From Owenia fusiformis (taxonomy: Eukaryota; Annelida; Polychaeta; Sabellida; Oweniidae), in assembly GCA_903813345.2 (NCBI GenBank), contig CAIIXF020000009.1, positions 16,267,759 through 16,331,758 of the forward strand: 64,000 bases of DNA. The letters run 5' to 3'. Positions 1 to 10,694 of the stretch are shown here, in pieces. The notes under the pieces were generated by a model. The model made no database searches, was not told the origin of the DNA, and worked only from the letters and a program-made list of their open reading frames with translations. Positions within the stretch are counted from its first letter, which is position 1, and each line of letters starts with the position of its first letter. The position numbers were made by a program, and so were the translations under genes.

Positions 1-674
1 TTATCATTCTTATTTAAGGATTCAACTTTTTGTATGGCATTTTTTTCATGTTGAATTTTAGCTGAGGATATAAGATTTGAAACTTTAAGGGCCTGGTTTC
101 TGTAGAGTTCAAAATTTAAAGGACATGGGTTTTTTTCATTACGTTTATATAACTGTCGTTTTTTATTCATTTCAACCTTTAAATGCTCATTATACCATGG
201 TTGATCATTTGATTTTATTGTTTTAGTGTGATTTGGGATTTTCTCATGATATATACATTTGAGTTTCTCTATGAAATCAGAAGTGCATTTATCCAAATCA
301 TTTGAACTTGTCAAGATACTATCCCAGTCAGTTTGTCTAATTTCATTATTTAAATTTGCTATATTTGTTTTGTCATATTGATACAGAGTTCTTTTAAATG
401 GAGGATTCTTTGTAAAGTTGAGATTTAAAGTTGTAAAAAGGGTACCATGATCAGATCTTCCAATAGGAGCATCGATTGACCAAGAATCAATAGAGTTTGG
501 TGAATTTGTAAAGATATGATCGATGCAAGTTTTTGAAGTGCTAGTTATCCGTGTTGGTTTGTCAACTATTTGTATAAAATTATGTGCATCAAGACAGTCT
601 AAAAGTAATTCACCAGCGAGATTTTCATCATTCTGAAACCAAGCTGGATTTTTTGCATTGATGGGGATGAACAT
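1..674 (-). mobile_element. Non-LTR retrotransposon fragment: C-terminal half of the endonuclease plus EN-RT linker
   Basis: An uninterrupted minus-strand reading frame runs from an ATG at 674-672 off the left edge of the window, with no stop (over 220 codons). It contains the end of an apurinic-type (exonuclease-endonuclease-phosphatase) endonuclease. A 'CIDHIFTN' block is followed by 'GRSDHGTLF', which carries the conserved SDH motif. The basic linker that usually precedes the reverse transcriptase follows ('WYNEHLKVEMNKKRQLYKR', 'ALKVSNLISSAK'). This looks like a Jockey/CR1-type element; the clade is an inference. The endonuclease N-terminus is missing: homology stops at about 674, where repeat sequence begins, so the copy is 5'-truncated. 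The reverse transcriptase would lie left of the window. It sits in an EPRS intron in the gene's own orientation. Confidence 0.85.
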
Positions 675-724
675 GATGGCTTCTAGTAGAATGACGTTTT
701 GAACATGATGGCTTCTAGTAGAAT
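669..724. repeat. Short tandem duplication at the retroelement junction
   Basis: A 24-bp block beginning gaacatgatggcttctagta occurs at 669-692 and again, identically, at 701-724, a 32-bp period. It lies exactly at the truncated 5' end of the minus-strand retroelement fragment. It is not a target-site duplication, because both copies are on the same side of the element. Confidence 0.85.
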
Positions 725-838
725 TGGCTGATAGTTTTGACAAAAAAATGAATCAGGAAATGGTGTGGCTTTAATATTGGTTTGTATCTGTTCAACAAAA
801 GTGGAGAATATAGCTGTATGTACGAACATTTTTATGGA
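693..838 (-). repeat. Dispersed repeat R, copy 1
   Basis: Read on the minus strand, this matches 32213-32354 (+). The best-preserved block reads CTCCACTTTTGTTGAACAGA; the two copies also share a run of aaaaaatg and an AAACGTCAT end. The family is unrecognised and no coding potential is visible. It separates the endonuclease fragment from the following pearl-like element. Confidence 0.6.
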
Positions 839-860
839 ATGGGTGCAAATCCACTTTAAA

Positions 861-2151
861 CCAGAAAAACAGCAACTCCACGGAGTAGCAAATCCCACCG
901 AACAAAACATGTTTTGATAAATAGCTGCCATATAAAATTTGAGCCAAATCCATCCACTGGTATTTGAATTATCAAAAATTATGTATTTATAAAACATGGT
1001 TGCCATTTTGAAATTCAGCTGTCATCTTTCGATTTCTTCTTTAGCAGAGTTCCTATGTCCCAAGGCATCAGCATATACAATTTAATCCAAATCCGTCGAC
1101 TGGCACTTGAGTTATCAAGGATTACATGTTAATGAAAACTGGCGGAGATTTCAATAAATAGCAGCCACCTTGAAAATTTCTTCTCAAGCAGAGCTCTTTT
1201 ATCTCTAGGCATCAGTATATAAAATTTGAAGTAAATGGTATTTGAGTAATCAAAATTTTTTAAGCCATTTTGAAATTCAGCTGACGCCTTTGTAATTTCT
1301 TATGAAGCAGATCTCCCTTAACATCAGCATATAAAATTGGAACCAAATCCATCCACTGGTATTTGAGTTATCAATGATTACATTTTTTACGAAAAATGGT
1401 TGCCATTTTGAAATTCAGTGGCCATCTTGAAAATGTCTTCTTGAGAAGAACTTCTCTGTCTCTAGGTATCAGCATATAGAATTTGAACCAAATCCGTCAA
1501 CGGGTATTTGAGTTATCAAAGGTTACATTCTTTTATAAAAATTGGCGGCCATTTTGAAATTTAGCTGCCATCTTGAAAATCCCTTCTGGAGCAGAGTGCC
1601 TTATGTCCCAAGACATCAGCTTGTAAAATTTGCACCAAAACCATTCAATGGTATTTGAGTTATCAAAGATATGGTGGCCATCTTGAAAATGTCTTCTTGA
1701 GCAAGGCTCCTTTGTACCCTTGCAACCAGCATATAAAATTTGAACCAAATCCATCCACTAGTATTTGAGTTATCAAAGATTATATTTTTTCTGAAAAATG
1801 GCCGCCATTTTAAATTAAGCGGCCATATCGAAAATCCTTTCTCGAGCAGAGGTCCTACACCCATAAGGCATAAGCCTATAAAATTTGAATGAAATCCATT
1901 AACCGATATTTGATTTGGGTTATCAAAGAAAACGATAGGCCACCATTTTGAAATATGTTGGCCATCTTGAAAATGTCTTCTTGAGCAAGGTTCCTCTGTT
2001 TCCAGGCAACAGCATATAAAATTCGAACCAAATCCATCCACTAGTATTTGAGTTATCAAAGATTATATTTTTTCGGAAAAATGGCCACCATTTTAATTAA
2101 GCTGCCATATTGGCGTTCCTTATATCCCTCCGAAATTCATTCGATGGGATA
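861..2151 (+). mobile_element. Pearl-like (Helitron/Helentron-type non-autonomous) element, family B
   Basis: It starts with ccagaaaaacagcaactcc, then gtagcaaatcccaccgaac, and ends tatatccctccgaa...tcgatgggata. Between are about seven degenerate tandem core units of 150-210 bp. Each has an AAAATGGC(C/G)GCCATTTT palindrome, a 'cttcttgagcagag' block, 'ggcatcagcatataaaattt' and 'ggtatttgagttatcaaaga'. The start (cccaccgaac) and the reverse complement of the end (tcccatcgaa) form short subterminal inverted repeats. The tetranucleotide microsatellite seen in family A is missing here. Small minus-strand reading frames in this stretch are produced by the repeat and are not genes. Confidence 0.7.
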
Positions 2152-2364
2152 ATTATGATTGTAGGAAGAAACAAGAATCATTTTAGTAAATTTTTCGTAA
2201 ATTTTTGGGGTCCCTTTTGAATAATATGCGTAAAATACACAAAAAGTAGCTAGCGCGAGCCCTGCTGTACTACACTACCTCAGTAAAAGTTGATGATAAG
2301 TTAGCTATAATATTCAGTTTCAGTCCTAATATGTTCATGTATATTTTATAGGAAACTTACTAAC

Positions 2365-2467
2365 CTGTTTAGAGTCTTTATGTTTAGACCCAGATGTTGG
2401 CATCTCTTTAGAGTGACCATCAGGAATATAGATGAGGATACAGGGACTAGCTCTACCACTGTGACGA
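2365..2467 (-). CDS. EPRS1: EPRS exon (sixth visible): end of GluRS anticodon-binding region and start of linker
   Basis: This is a 103-bp exon of bifunctional glutamyl-prolyl-tRNA synthetase, which charges tRNA-Glu and tRNA-Pro in the cytosolic multi-synthetase complex. The frame opens with one base finishing a Ser codon begun in exon 22341-22453. It then encodes 34 residues, including '[20 protein letters not shown]', a block almost identical in animal EPRS proteins. The acceptor is TATTACAG and the donor is CAG|GTTAGT. The exon ends in phase 0 with a Lys/Asp/Ser-rich tail, as expected at the start of the flexible linker before the WHEP repeats. The next exon is not visible in the 2.36 kb to the window edge. 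Identification is by family knowledge; boundaries come from splice consensus and phase. Confidence 0.93.
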
Positions 2468-3592
2468 CTGTAATACAAATAACATAACACAACAATCATA
2501 GAATTCATTTACTGTATTCTCTGTAATTAGCACATGGAGCATTTAGAAAATTGAAAATACATCCTTCAGACCATTCTAATAAGTGCCCATATACTATAAG
2601 AAATCAAAAATCCCCAAGAATTTCATGTATGGCAATTTTTTTGCCAAGAATGCCCATGCAAAATCAAAAAGAAGTAACAACATATTTTTACAATAATGAT
2701 ATGTATTGTTATTGGAAAGATTATGGTTAAGATCGCTAAAATAAAGCAAAGATCTTGCAAGATGATATTGACAATGATTGAGGAAATCACCAGCAGAGCC
2801 CCTTGAATTTAATCATTCATTCATTATGGACTATTTTGACATACTATTAATTTAGTAGGTTGTAGGAAGCACCCAATGATAGATATTTATCTAAAGAATG
2901 CATTGAAGTACAAAATGCGTCAAGTTTTTCTGTTTTGTGTAAGTACTCTTTTATCGCCATTTAGATCCATCAGAATTCCAAACTTTTTTCTCATATATTC
3001 ACTATTCCTCACTCATTTTTTAATATATCTTGAACTTTGTTGAGCAGGGTAGTTATTTATTAGGAGGTGGGTGGTAAATCAATGTGATGGTAGTATTTGT
3101 TTTTTCGAGTTGTAATTGTTGGCTCATTTAATTAACTCCAGAGTGAAAATCTGAACATCTTCAGTAAGGACAATTATTTGGTCAATAATTTGATCTTTTC
3201 TGAGCTATCAGAGGGACGTTTCTATGGCACAGCCAGGATTTGATGACCAGGGGTTCTTTTTTATGTTATTCACAAATCCCCTTTCTTTTGGTTCTTATAT
3301 AAAAGGATTTTTCTGTTTGTACAAAAAATTTACATTCCCTCCAAAGTTTGTCAACCCTAACTCCCAATTGGATAACAAAATAAAGCCTTCTGAATGATAG
3401 ATCAAAGAATAGACGATTTCAGATTTTGAATTTAAACTTTATTTAACAAAAAATGTATATCTTTCTTTGCATTCAAGGAACTTTTAGGTCTCAAAAGTCA
3501 ATTTTTTCAAGAAACGTCTCCCCTTGTAACCAAAGGTTGCTAAAAATGATTTTTGAAAGTGAATTTGAAGCCTCATGAGTCGACATTTTTCA
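2468..3592. other. Intronic sequence, nothing recognised
   Basis: This is the start of the 19.9-kb EPRS intron (2468-22340) next to its 3' splice site. It is AT-rich, with no convincing exon, RNA gene or repeat that I can name. Confidence 0.5.
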
Positions 3593-4102
3593 ACCAGAAC
3601 AATGGCAACGCAAAAGCTTAGCGAATCCCATCGAACAGCCATGGATGGCATTTTTACAAACAAAGCATATAGCAAAAATGGCAGCCATTTTTCAAAATGG
3701 CCACCTTCTACCATAAGTGTCATTAGACAGTGTGCCATGCTTATAGTATTCACATACCAAATATGAACAAAATCGCTCTACTCCTTTTTGAGTTATAGTA
3801 AAAAAATATGTTAAAATGGCGGCCATTTTATAAAATGGCCATCTTCTACCAAAAGTGTCATCAGACATTGTGCCATGCTAATAGTATTCACATACCAAAT
3901 ATGAACAAAATTGCTCCACTACTTTTTGAGTAACAGCAAAAATCATAAAATAACGAGTAAAGGCCACCACTTTTCAAGATGGCTGCCATGTGCTTCTTTA
4001 ATATCTACATTTCTAACTTCATTAATGTCCTACATAATTTTTTTTACATTTAAAACATATTGCTATTACAGTTTTACATATTGCACCTATATTACTGTAA
4101 AA
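3593..4102 (+). mobile_element. Pearl-like element family A, 3'-truncated copy
   Basis: The left end is accagaacaatggcaacg, followed by gcgaatcccatcgaacagcc. Then come about three core units ('ttctaccaaaagtgtcat', 'tagtattcacataccaaata', 'ctccactactttttgagtta' and an AAAATGGCGGCCATTTT palindrome). The copy reaches the conserved post-core segment ('attactgtaaaa') and stops before the CGGA microsatellite and right terminus. It lies in the EPRS intron, antisense to the gene. Confidence 0.8.
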
Positions 4103-4189
4103 GTCAAGTTACATCTGCACCTTTGTCATAAGTATTTTCATTGCAGATGATATAAACAAAAGTTCAAATGTAAACATAGTCCAATGGGT

Positions 4190-5090
4190 CCTCAAGCCAA
4201 CATGTGGTGAGATCGTCTAATTTTGGGAAGATCTTGGAGCATGATTTTTAATAAGAACTAAACACACCCCATGTGATGGCTAAATAAATTATACTTTTGC
4301 AGGAATTTTGTTGGAAGCAAGTTCGGATCAGATACGAAATTATTGAAAACAGCGCAGACATCCTATACTCAGAGAGATCGATTTTCTATTCGAACTTTTT
4401 ACAACGTTTACACGAATTAGGCTTTTTAAAATATCCAAGACAGTCTTATTACTAAAAACATATTTTATTTCAAATTCACATCTTGATTATGTTTTGTTTT
4501 GAAAAAAATATTAAAATTTCTTGGGAAATTTCAGGAGCTGGTAAGTCCCCCAGAGCAGATTAATTACATGAGATAATCAAAATGTTTTAAATGGTTTATG
4601 AAAACTACGTATAGTTCATTTATAAATAATAAGCGACTGCTCGAATATAAAATGTATTTTTTTAAGTCTTACTCAATTCAGGCCTACCATATGAATTTTT
4701 AGACTAACCTGCTCCAGGGATTTCCCCAAAAAACATAACGGAGAAGCACCAATTTAAAAGATTGTATGTTTTCATTAGTTTTAAGTCTATTCAAGGTAAT
4801 TCTTAAGAAGTTTCGTTTAAATTTTGTATAAAGTTTTATAGAAAAGGTATCTTTTAAGGTATAGCCGGGACGTCTGCGTTGTTTTCAATACCTTCCTATT
4901 GGACCACAACTGGCTTAAAACAAAATTCCTACAAATGAATGATTGATTTAGCCATTGCTTGAGGTGGGTAATTTTGTCAGAAAAAAGCAGCTTTTAAATT
5001 GAAAATAAATCATTGATATATTTCTTTGTAGAATATCATGTTCTGGTTTTCCCAAACTAGACGATCCCACCCTGTGACTAAAGTCTGAAG
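4190..5090. repeat. Foldback element of about 0.9 kb
   Basis: The stretch reads as an imperfect palindrome centred near 4640. 'gagatcgtctaattttggga' near 4210 is answered by 'aaactagacgatcccaccc' near 5060. 'atggctaaat' is answered by 'atttagccat'. 'attgaaaacagcgcagaca' (4343) is answered by 'gtctgcgttgttttcaat' (4872). The inner parts also pair (ggaaatttcaggagctggt near 4530 with gcaggttagtct-type sequence near 4710). By eye the arms are about 430 bp and 70-75% paired. No reading frame is visible. Confidence 0.7.
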
Positions 5091-5948
5091 GTTGCCAAGC
5101 TTTTGGAGAGCAGTGTTGAGTACTATACGTAACTTTTTGTTTTCTCTAGTATTCACCTAAACAAATATGAATGTATTTACTGGTCTAATAAACTTTTCAA
5201 ATTGTACGGTCCATTAATGGTTTTTTGGATATTGATGTGGACCTTTCCAAAAAAAAATTTTTTGGGGAAATCCTGATAGGGGATTCGTTCGAACCCACCG
5301 AACCCCCAGTTCCTATGGCTATGCATTTAGTTTAACAGCTTCTCCCTTATTCCTATTTTATCAAAATGTATGGATGTGGGCATATCTATCAACCAGTAGA
5401 ACTGGCAAATTGTTAAAATTCTTGAATCTATACAAGGGATCCCATTTATGAGATTTTTCAAATTTGAAGTGGAATTACAACCAATACACACCTAATGGGG
5501 TTGTTTAAGGATATTAGCCCTGCCCTGCATTGTTTGCTGAATCATACCATGAAGGTTTTGTTTCCAAACTCCAAACCTTTGCATGACCGCGCAGCGGGAA
5601 TGCAAAGTTTAGGAAACAACGCCTGAGTGGAATGAAGCAGCTACAATGCATTGAGTCTTGGGCTTAAATTCTTTTAACACATTGCAATTTTTTCTTCAAA
5701 ATCATCCAAAAGGAACGAAATCACTAAAAGAACACATGTTCAATGAAATTTTTTGCAAGGGTCAAGTTGGCAAGTCATCAAATCCAATGTGAAAAGTCCA
5801 TTCATCAACATGACATTTGTTTAAAGTAACACATTTACGATGTATCTAAAATCTAAAACCTCAACAAGTAATAGATATGACTATATGTTGTATAAAAAGA
5901 GATTTAAAAAAGAAATTGTGTCTGAGAGATAAATAAAAAAGAAAAAAA
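5091..5948. other. Intronic sequence, nothing recognised
   Basis: AT-rich sequence. A small imperfect hairpin lies at about 5560-5615 (ggttttgtttccaaactcc against ttaggaaacaacgcc). No exon or RNA gene was recognised. Confidence 0.4.
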
Positions 5949-6040
5949 CCTTGGTCTCGACCGGGAATCGAACCACCGACAGCTGGATTCATCAAAAGCT
6001 ATAGTGAGTCCAGCGCCTTACTCCATTAGGCCAAACTGGC
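5949..6040 (-). tRNA. tRNA-like sequence (pseudogene or SINE head) with Pol III boxes
   Basis: On the minus strand an A-box-like stretch (TGGCCTAATGGAGTAAGGCG) is followed by an arm with stem GCTGGA/TCCAGC around a long loop. A perfect B box (GGTTCGATTCC) comes next, then a T-run (TTTTTTTC) immediately downstream, like a Pol III terminator. The long loop could be an intron. However, the acceptor ends do not pair well and the T stem has mismatches. A decayed tRNA or tRNA-derived SINE head is therefore likelier than a working gene, and I cannot assign an isotype. Confidence 0.5.
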
Positions 6041-7465
6041 AAAATGAAATAATGTAGTAATTCTAAAGCTATGTTATGAATTTTAGAAGACAGTCGAATC
6101 ACTGCATAAGATTAATAAAAAAAATAGTCAATAATCATTTTAATCAAAACCAGGATTAATGATGTAAATTCAGTTTTCATTTAGATTATCTATTTCCTGT
6201 TATGAGTCGTAAAAAAACATGGCTCCGAAAAAATATTTCTTGCATCCAAATTTCAAAACGATATATATCCATGGATCAGTTATTTTTGGCACCTGAACCC
6301 ATCCTAATAGAAAGGTAAGACTATTTTCTTGAAATCATATCGCTTAAATTGTCGAAATTCGGCCTAGAATCGTCAGAGAGTTACTTTAACTAGTGACCTT
6401 GCATGTGTTATTGGTATTTCACACACTGTTCATTATGTGAATACTCTGTTCTGATTGGCTGGAATCGGACACACCTTGCCTAGCTATGTCTGAATTTGGT
6501 TTATATCAAAAGCCAATGAGGTGTGTATTAATGATTAACTTTCCTGTTATCTCAAAATCTGCTTGGAACAATATAGTGTGCGCCAAAACTCCAGAAAATC
6601 CCATAAAATGATGTTTAGGTAGGTCACTATGAAGTGACCCATAGTCATTATAGTTTGGTTCACTGACTATTTATTTTTACTTGTCTGCAGTAAAAAAGGT
6701 GACACGAAAGGGCTAAACGGCTTGCCCCAAGGATCAACCATCAAAAAGATGAGTTTGAAAAAATCACTTTTTTTCAAATAATAGCAGCGAGTATATGAAA
6801 TAGGAGGAAATTTTGATATTGATATGTTTGATATTCTATTTGGGTGTGGTCATTTTTATCAAAAACAATAATGGTGAAGAATTAAATATTTCTGGCCTTA
6901 AAACGCCATTTTAATGTAAAAGTCACCTTTCTTAATAATAATATTCCTATTTTACCTATTCAATGTTTTGTAAGTATTATACTTACCATTATATTCGTTT
7001 TTGGCAAAGTAAATAATTATAGGGCTCACACAAGGATCAACTTTATTATAACTTTTTCATATCTAGTGATGTTTTGAAAAAATACTACATTTAACACAAT
7101 TCTATGTGTTAAATATAAACAAAATAATGATAATGTGTTTGTTTTGTTGTTTCAACTGAAAAATCACAATTCATTGCTCTTGCTCTTAGAGCGGCAGAGG
7201 GCATATACCAGTATGAAAAATCATCAATACAGTTCAACAGTGTCAAGATATAGGGACAGAAAATATTGACATTTTAAAAGTACTGTTTTTTTTCGTTTTG
7301 TTATTATGGAAAGTCAAACATGACTATAGATGATGTTTTATGTAGGCATTTATGTATGATACTTAACCATACTCTACGAAGAATGGATGATTTTTGTAGG
7401 CATTTATGTAGGCATTCTTAAAACACGTTACTTTGCCTTAAAAACGTTACTTTATTGGACTTTAA

Positions 7466-8455
7466 AGTGTGCGCCTGACCCGGCTACGTATATAGCACAG
7501 AGTTTATACTGGCGGATTAGACTAGTTCATTTTTTATATGTGTGTGAAAGCTTTCTCTTATTTGCGTTTTTTCGTTTAGTACGGTTTTGTTATAATTGCC
7601 GAGGTCATCTAACCGGGATAAAACAATGATTATCGTTGACTGCCCACACACAAAACATACGTTGAGTGAACAGTGTTATTACAAACAACAGGCTTTAGAA
7701 TACAAAGCGTAGTGTGATAATAAGCTGTACACTACCACTGCTGCATGTACATATTACTAATTTACTAGGGCTCCCAAAGATTGGATAGGGAGGTTGTGTT
7801 TGTCACTTTTAAATTTTACATTTCAAAATTGTCATTTTACATGTCATAATTTGTTGGTTTCATTCGTTTAGCCAATCAAAACATTGTAAAACAATAAATT
7901 GTCTGTTACGTACAATCAATTTTGTTCAGTTTTGATTAGTTGTCAGAATAAAGTTACGTTCATCTGAATCCATGTATCAAAACAAAAATCCTACTTTCAC
8001 TTCAAAATACTTCAGTGAGATGAAGGCTCGGAATTGTCACATGCAATAACTTATTGTCGTATTCGTTATTTTCTCTTCTCGATAGTATCATTTAGTCGCA
8101 CATTTGATGCCAGGTCACCTTGTCGGTTCTTGGGGAACCCCACATTTATGTGTGTACTCATGGAAGTAAATTCCCCGGTGTAGCCGAGAGCCACAAACTT
8201 TTCAACAGGTTCGAAATGACCAATTTCTCTCATATATACTCTAAATATTTTATTATTTAGCACCTACAAAGTATTGCTAATAACCATATGTAATTTCAAT
8301 AAGGAAACTTATCTGGCTTCATATAAATTCAATATCAACACTAGCTGTTCTCTCAACACGTCCTGGCTTACCTTGTGGTGACAAACCCTGGATTTTCGCT
8401 ATTTATAGTTTATCAACACCTGGACGCATGCGCATTTTATAGTTTATCAGGCACT
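7466..8455. mobile_element. 990-bp insertion in the satellite with TTAA duplication (piggyBac- or Kolobok-like MITE)
   Basis: The satellite unit is split at its '...ggactttaa|ctttt...' position. TTAA occurs on both sides (7462-7465 and 8456-8459). The inserted ends begin AGTGTGCGCCTGA on the left and, read inward from the right, AGTGCCTGATAAAC, giving a short imperfect terminal inverted repeat. The right part has a TATAAATAG sequence on the minus strand at about 8403-8411 and an exon-like stretch at 8114-8263. No transposase is seen. Confidence 0.65.
8114..8263 (-). other. Exon-like open stretch inside the TTAA insertion, unrecognised
   Basis: On the minus strand an open frame has protein-like composition ('FRVYMREIGHFEPVEKFVAL', then 'GYTGEFTSMSTHINVGFPKN'). 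It is preceded by TTTGTAG at about 8264-8270 and contains a possible donor (CAAG|GTGACC) at about 8113. A TATAAATAG and a CACAAG|GTAAGC donor lie further upstream on the same strand (about 8370-8411), as a first exon would look. I do not recognise the protein. It may be a captured exon or chance; the polypyrimidine tract is weak. Confidence 0.25.
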
Positions 8456-9245
8456 TTAACTTTTCTCCTCGAAGAATGGATGGTTTTATATTAAGCATTT
8501 TCAAAACACAGTACTTTGCCAATAAAACGTTACTTTATTGGACTTTAACTTTTCCCCACAAAAGCCGGAATGTATGATTTTTTATGAAGGCATTCTTAAA
8601 ACACGATACTTTGCCTTAAAAACGTTACTTTATTGGTCTCTAACTTTTCTCCTCGAAGAATGGATGATTTTTAGGTAAGCATTTTCAAAACATAGTACTT
8701 TGCCAATAAAACGTTACTTTATCGGACTTTAACTTCTCCCCACAAAGAATGTATGATTTTTTATGTAGGCATTCTTAAAACATGTTACTTTGCCTTAAAA
8801 ACGTTACTTTATTGGACTTTAACTTTTCTCCTCGAAGAATGGATGATTTTTAGGTAGGCATTTTCAAAACACAGTACTTTGCCGATAAAACGTTACTTTC
8901 GTGGACTCTAACTTTTCTCCTCGAAGAATGGATGATTTTTTAGGTAGGCATTTTCAAAACACAGTTCTTTGCCGATAAAACGTTACTTTCGTGGACTCGC
9001 GTGGACTCTAACTGTTTCCATGCCAAGTTGTTAAAACACGTTACTTGGCCAGTTTATTCCTTCAAGTGTCGAACATTTTAGCCTGGCATTTTTAAAAAGC
9101 GTAACTTTGGCCGATTTCCGTAACTTTCTTGTACTCTTAAGTTTTCCTCCATCGAGCGTTGGTAAATTTTAGGTAGGCATTTTCAAAAAGCGTTACTTTG
9201 GCCCTTTTCCGTTACTTTCTTGGACTTAAACTTTTTTCGATGTGT

Positions 9246-10694
9246 AACTTGAAATTCTTGTCAGTGAGTGGTATTATTGTAAAAGATAAGATGGACCATA
9301 GTGTAAAGAGAGGCTAGTAGTGTTTTTCCATCTATTAATTCACTTATTCCACCTTGAAAATCTTAAATTCCTGCAATTTTGCTCGATTAATAATTCCATT
9401 GAGTAGGTCTAATTCGAATCTAAAAAACAACGAATCAAATGACCTTATTTAAACAGTTTATGGAAAAATAGAAACTTTTGTACAATGCCTAACTTTTGCC
9501 TTGGTTTGTTTCGTAGTTCGATGATCTTCCATGTTATTTTCGAAATAATAACATGGATGAAACTCCCTAAATAGGTACAGCTTTACTGCACGTTATACCT
9601 AACTATCTGTAATATACAATAGTTACGTCTTGTACGTATGTTTATATTTTTTTCATTTTCTGTTGCAATGTCGGTTGCTTATTTAACGTTCAATGTACTC
9701 AATTAGGCGGTTAAAAGACCAAAGTGGATCCTTTTTCATGAATGTACGTTAATTTATAGATTAGTTTAGCCGATAACAGTGTTGAATTACTGCAATTTTA
9801 GCGATTCATACGATAAAAGATCGATTCATCCCAAACACCCACTTTACCGGAAAGCGCTCTCTGACGTCCGCGCCATTTAGGTCACTTATAACATGGCATT
9901 ATTTTTCACTTCCCTTTCTTAGTACGTTTGAATGCAACCATCTTAGACATTGATGCAACAATTTTGACCCTCTTTCCAAAACAAATATTCTTCTTTTCTT
10001 CATCCTAGGTCTGATGGTGTATCTTGTTTATTCTATCTTGTTGTGCCAAGTCATGTTGTATGATACTGAGCGACATCTTTATAAAACACAGTTTTCAATC
10101 CGACTATAAGTATGAGTAATTCATAAAGATGTCGTTCGCTTCAACTACATCTCATAAATGTCGAACTAAATCACTAGTTTTCAAGAATTATATACACATT
10201 GTATTATTAAAAACACGAGCTAACAAACAATACAATCGTTTGCATCAGAATATCAATGTATTTTTCCATTTAATATTGCACTGTGGTCTTTTTATCGACT
10301 GACGGAGACAAAACTGTAGTTCGTCAAAATGTGATTCAAAATCATCTATTGAGTACTTTGAATTTAAAAAATAAGCAATCAAATGACCATATTGCAACAA
10401 TATTTGGAGAAATAGAAACCTATAAACAAGGCCTAACTTTAGTATTTCAGATAGTTACAGCAAACGTGTGGCATTCAGTAATTTATTGAGTTTCATCCAT
10501 GTTAATTTTTAGTGTCGAAAATGTCATGGCAGAGAAGCATCGAAATATAAGAGGCCACACATATGATAGCTAACTACAAAACAAACTAAAATAAACAAAA
10601 GTTAGGCCTCGTACAATTGTTTCTACTTTTACAAAATACTGTTCAATAACTTTGATTCCTTATTTTTTACATTCAAAATACTCAATCGGGCAAA
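9246..10694. repeat. Central region of the inverted satellite
   Basis: This lies between the opposed arrays. Pieces pair across it: 'aataacatggatgaaactc' (about 9547) with 'gagtttcatccatgttaat' (about 10488). A block with 'gaatcaaatgacc' near 9435 recurs directly near 10378 and inverted near 10650. A GC-richer stretch (about 9840-9885, 'ctctgacgtccgcgccattt') breaks the AT-rich background. A small plus-strand frame at 10283-10489 overlaps the repeated block and is not supported as a gene. Confidence 0.55.

Larger units (their letters stand above)
7380..9245 (+). repeat. Satellite array, left arm (about 88-bp unit)
   Basis: The tandem unit contains 'gaagaatggatgattttta', 'ggcattttcaaaacacagta', 'ctttgcc', 'aaaacgttactttattggac' and 'tttaacttttctcctc'. 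One unit is at 7380-7465, the array is interrupted by a 990-bp insertion, and about seven more units follow from 8456. The innermost units diverge (cgttactttggcc, then ttccgttactttcttg). The array is repeated in the opposite orientation at 10695-12470. Confidence 0.85.

Noticed and set aside
683-2059. Minus-strand reading frames of 73-147 codons with recurring 'FDNSNTSGW' peptides
   Set aside because: They are translations of the family-B pearl core repeat; the same peptides recur in each unit and cross repeat boundaries.
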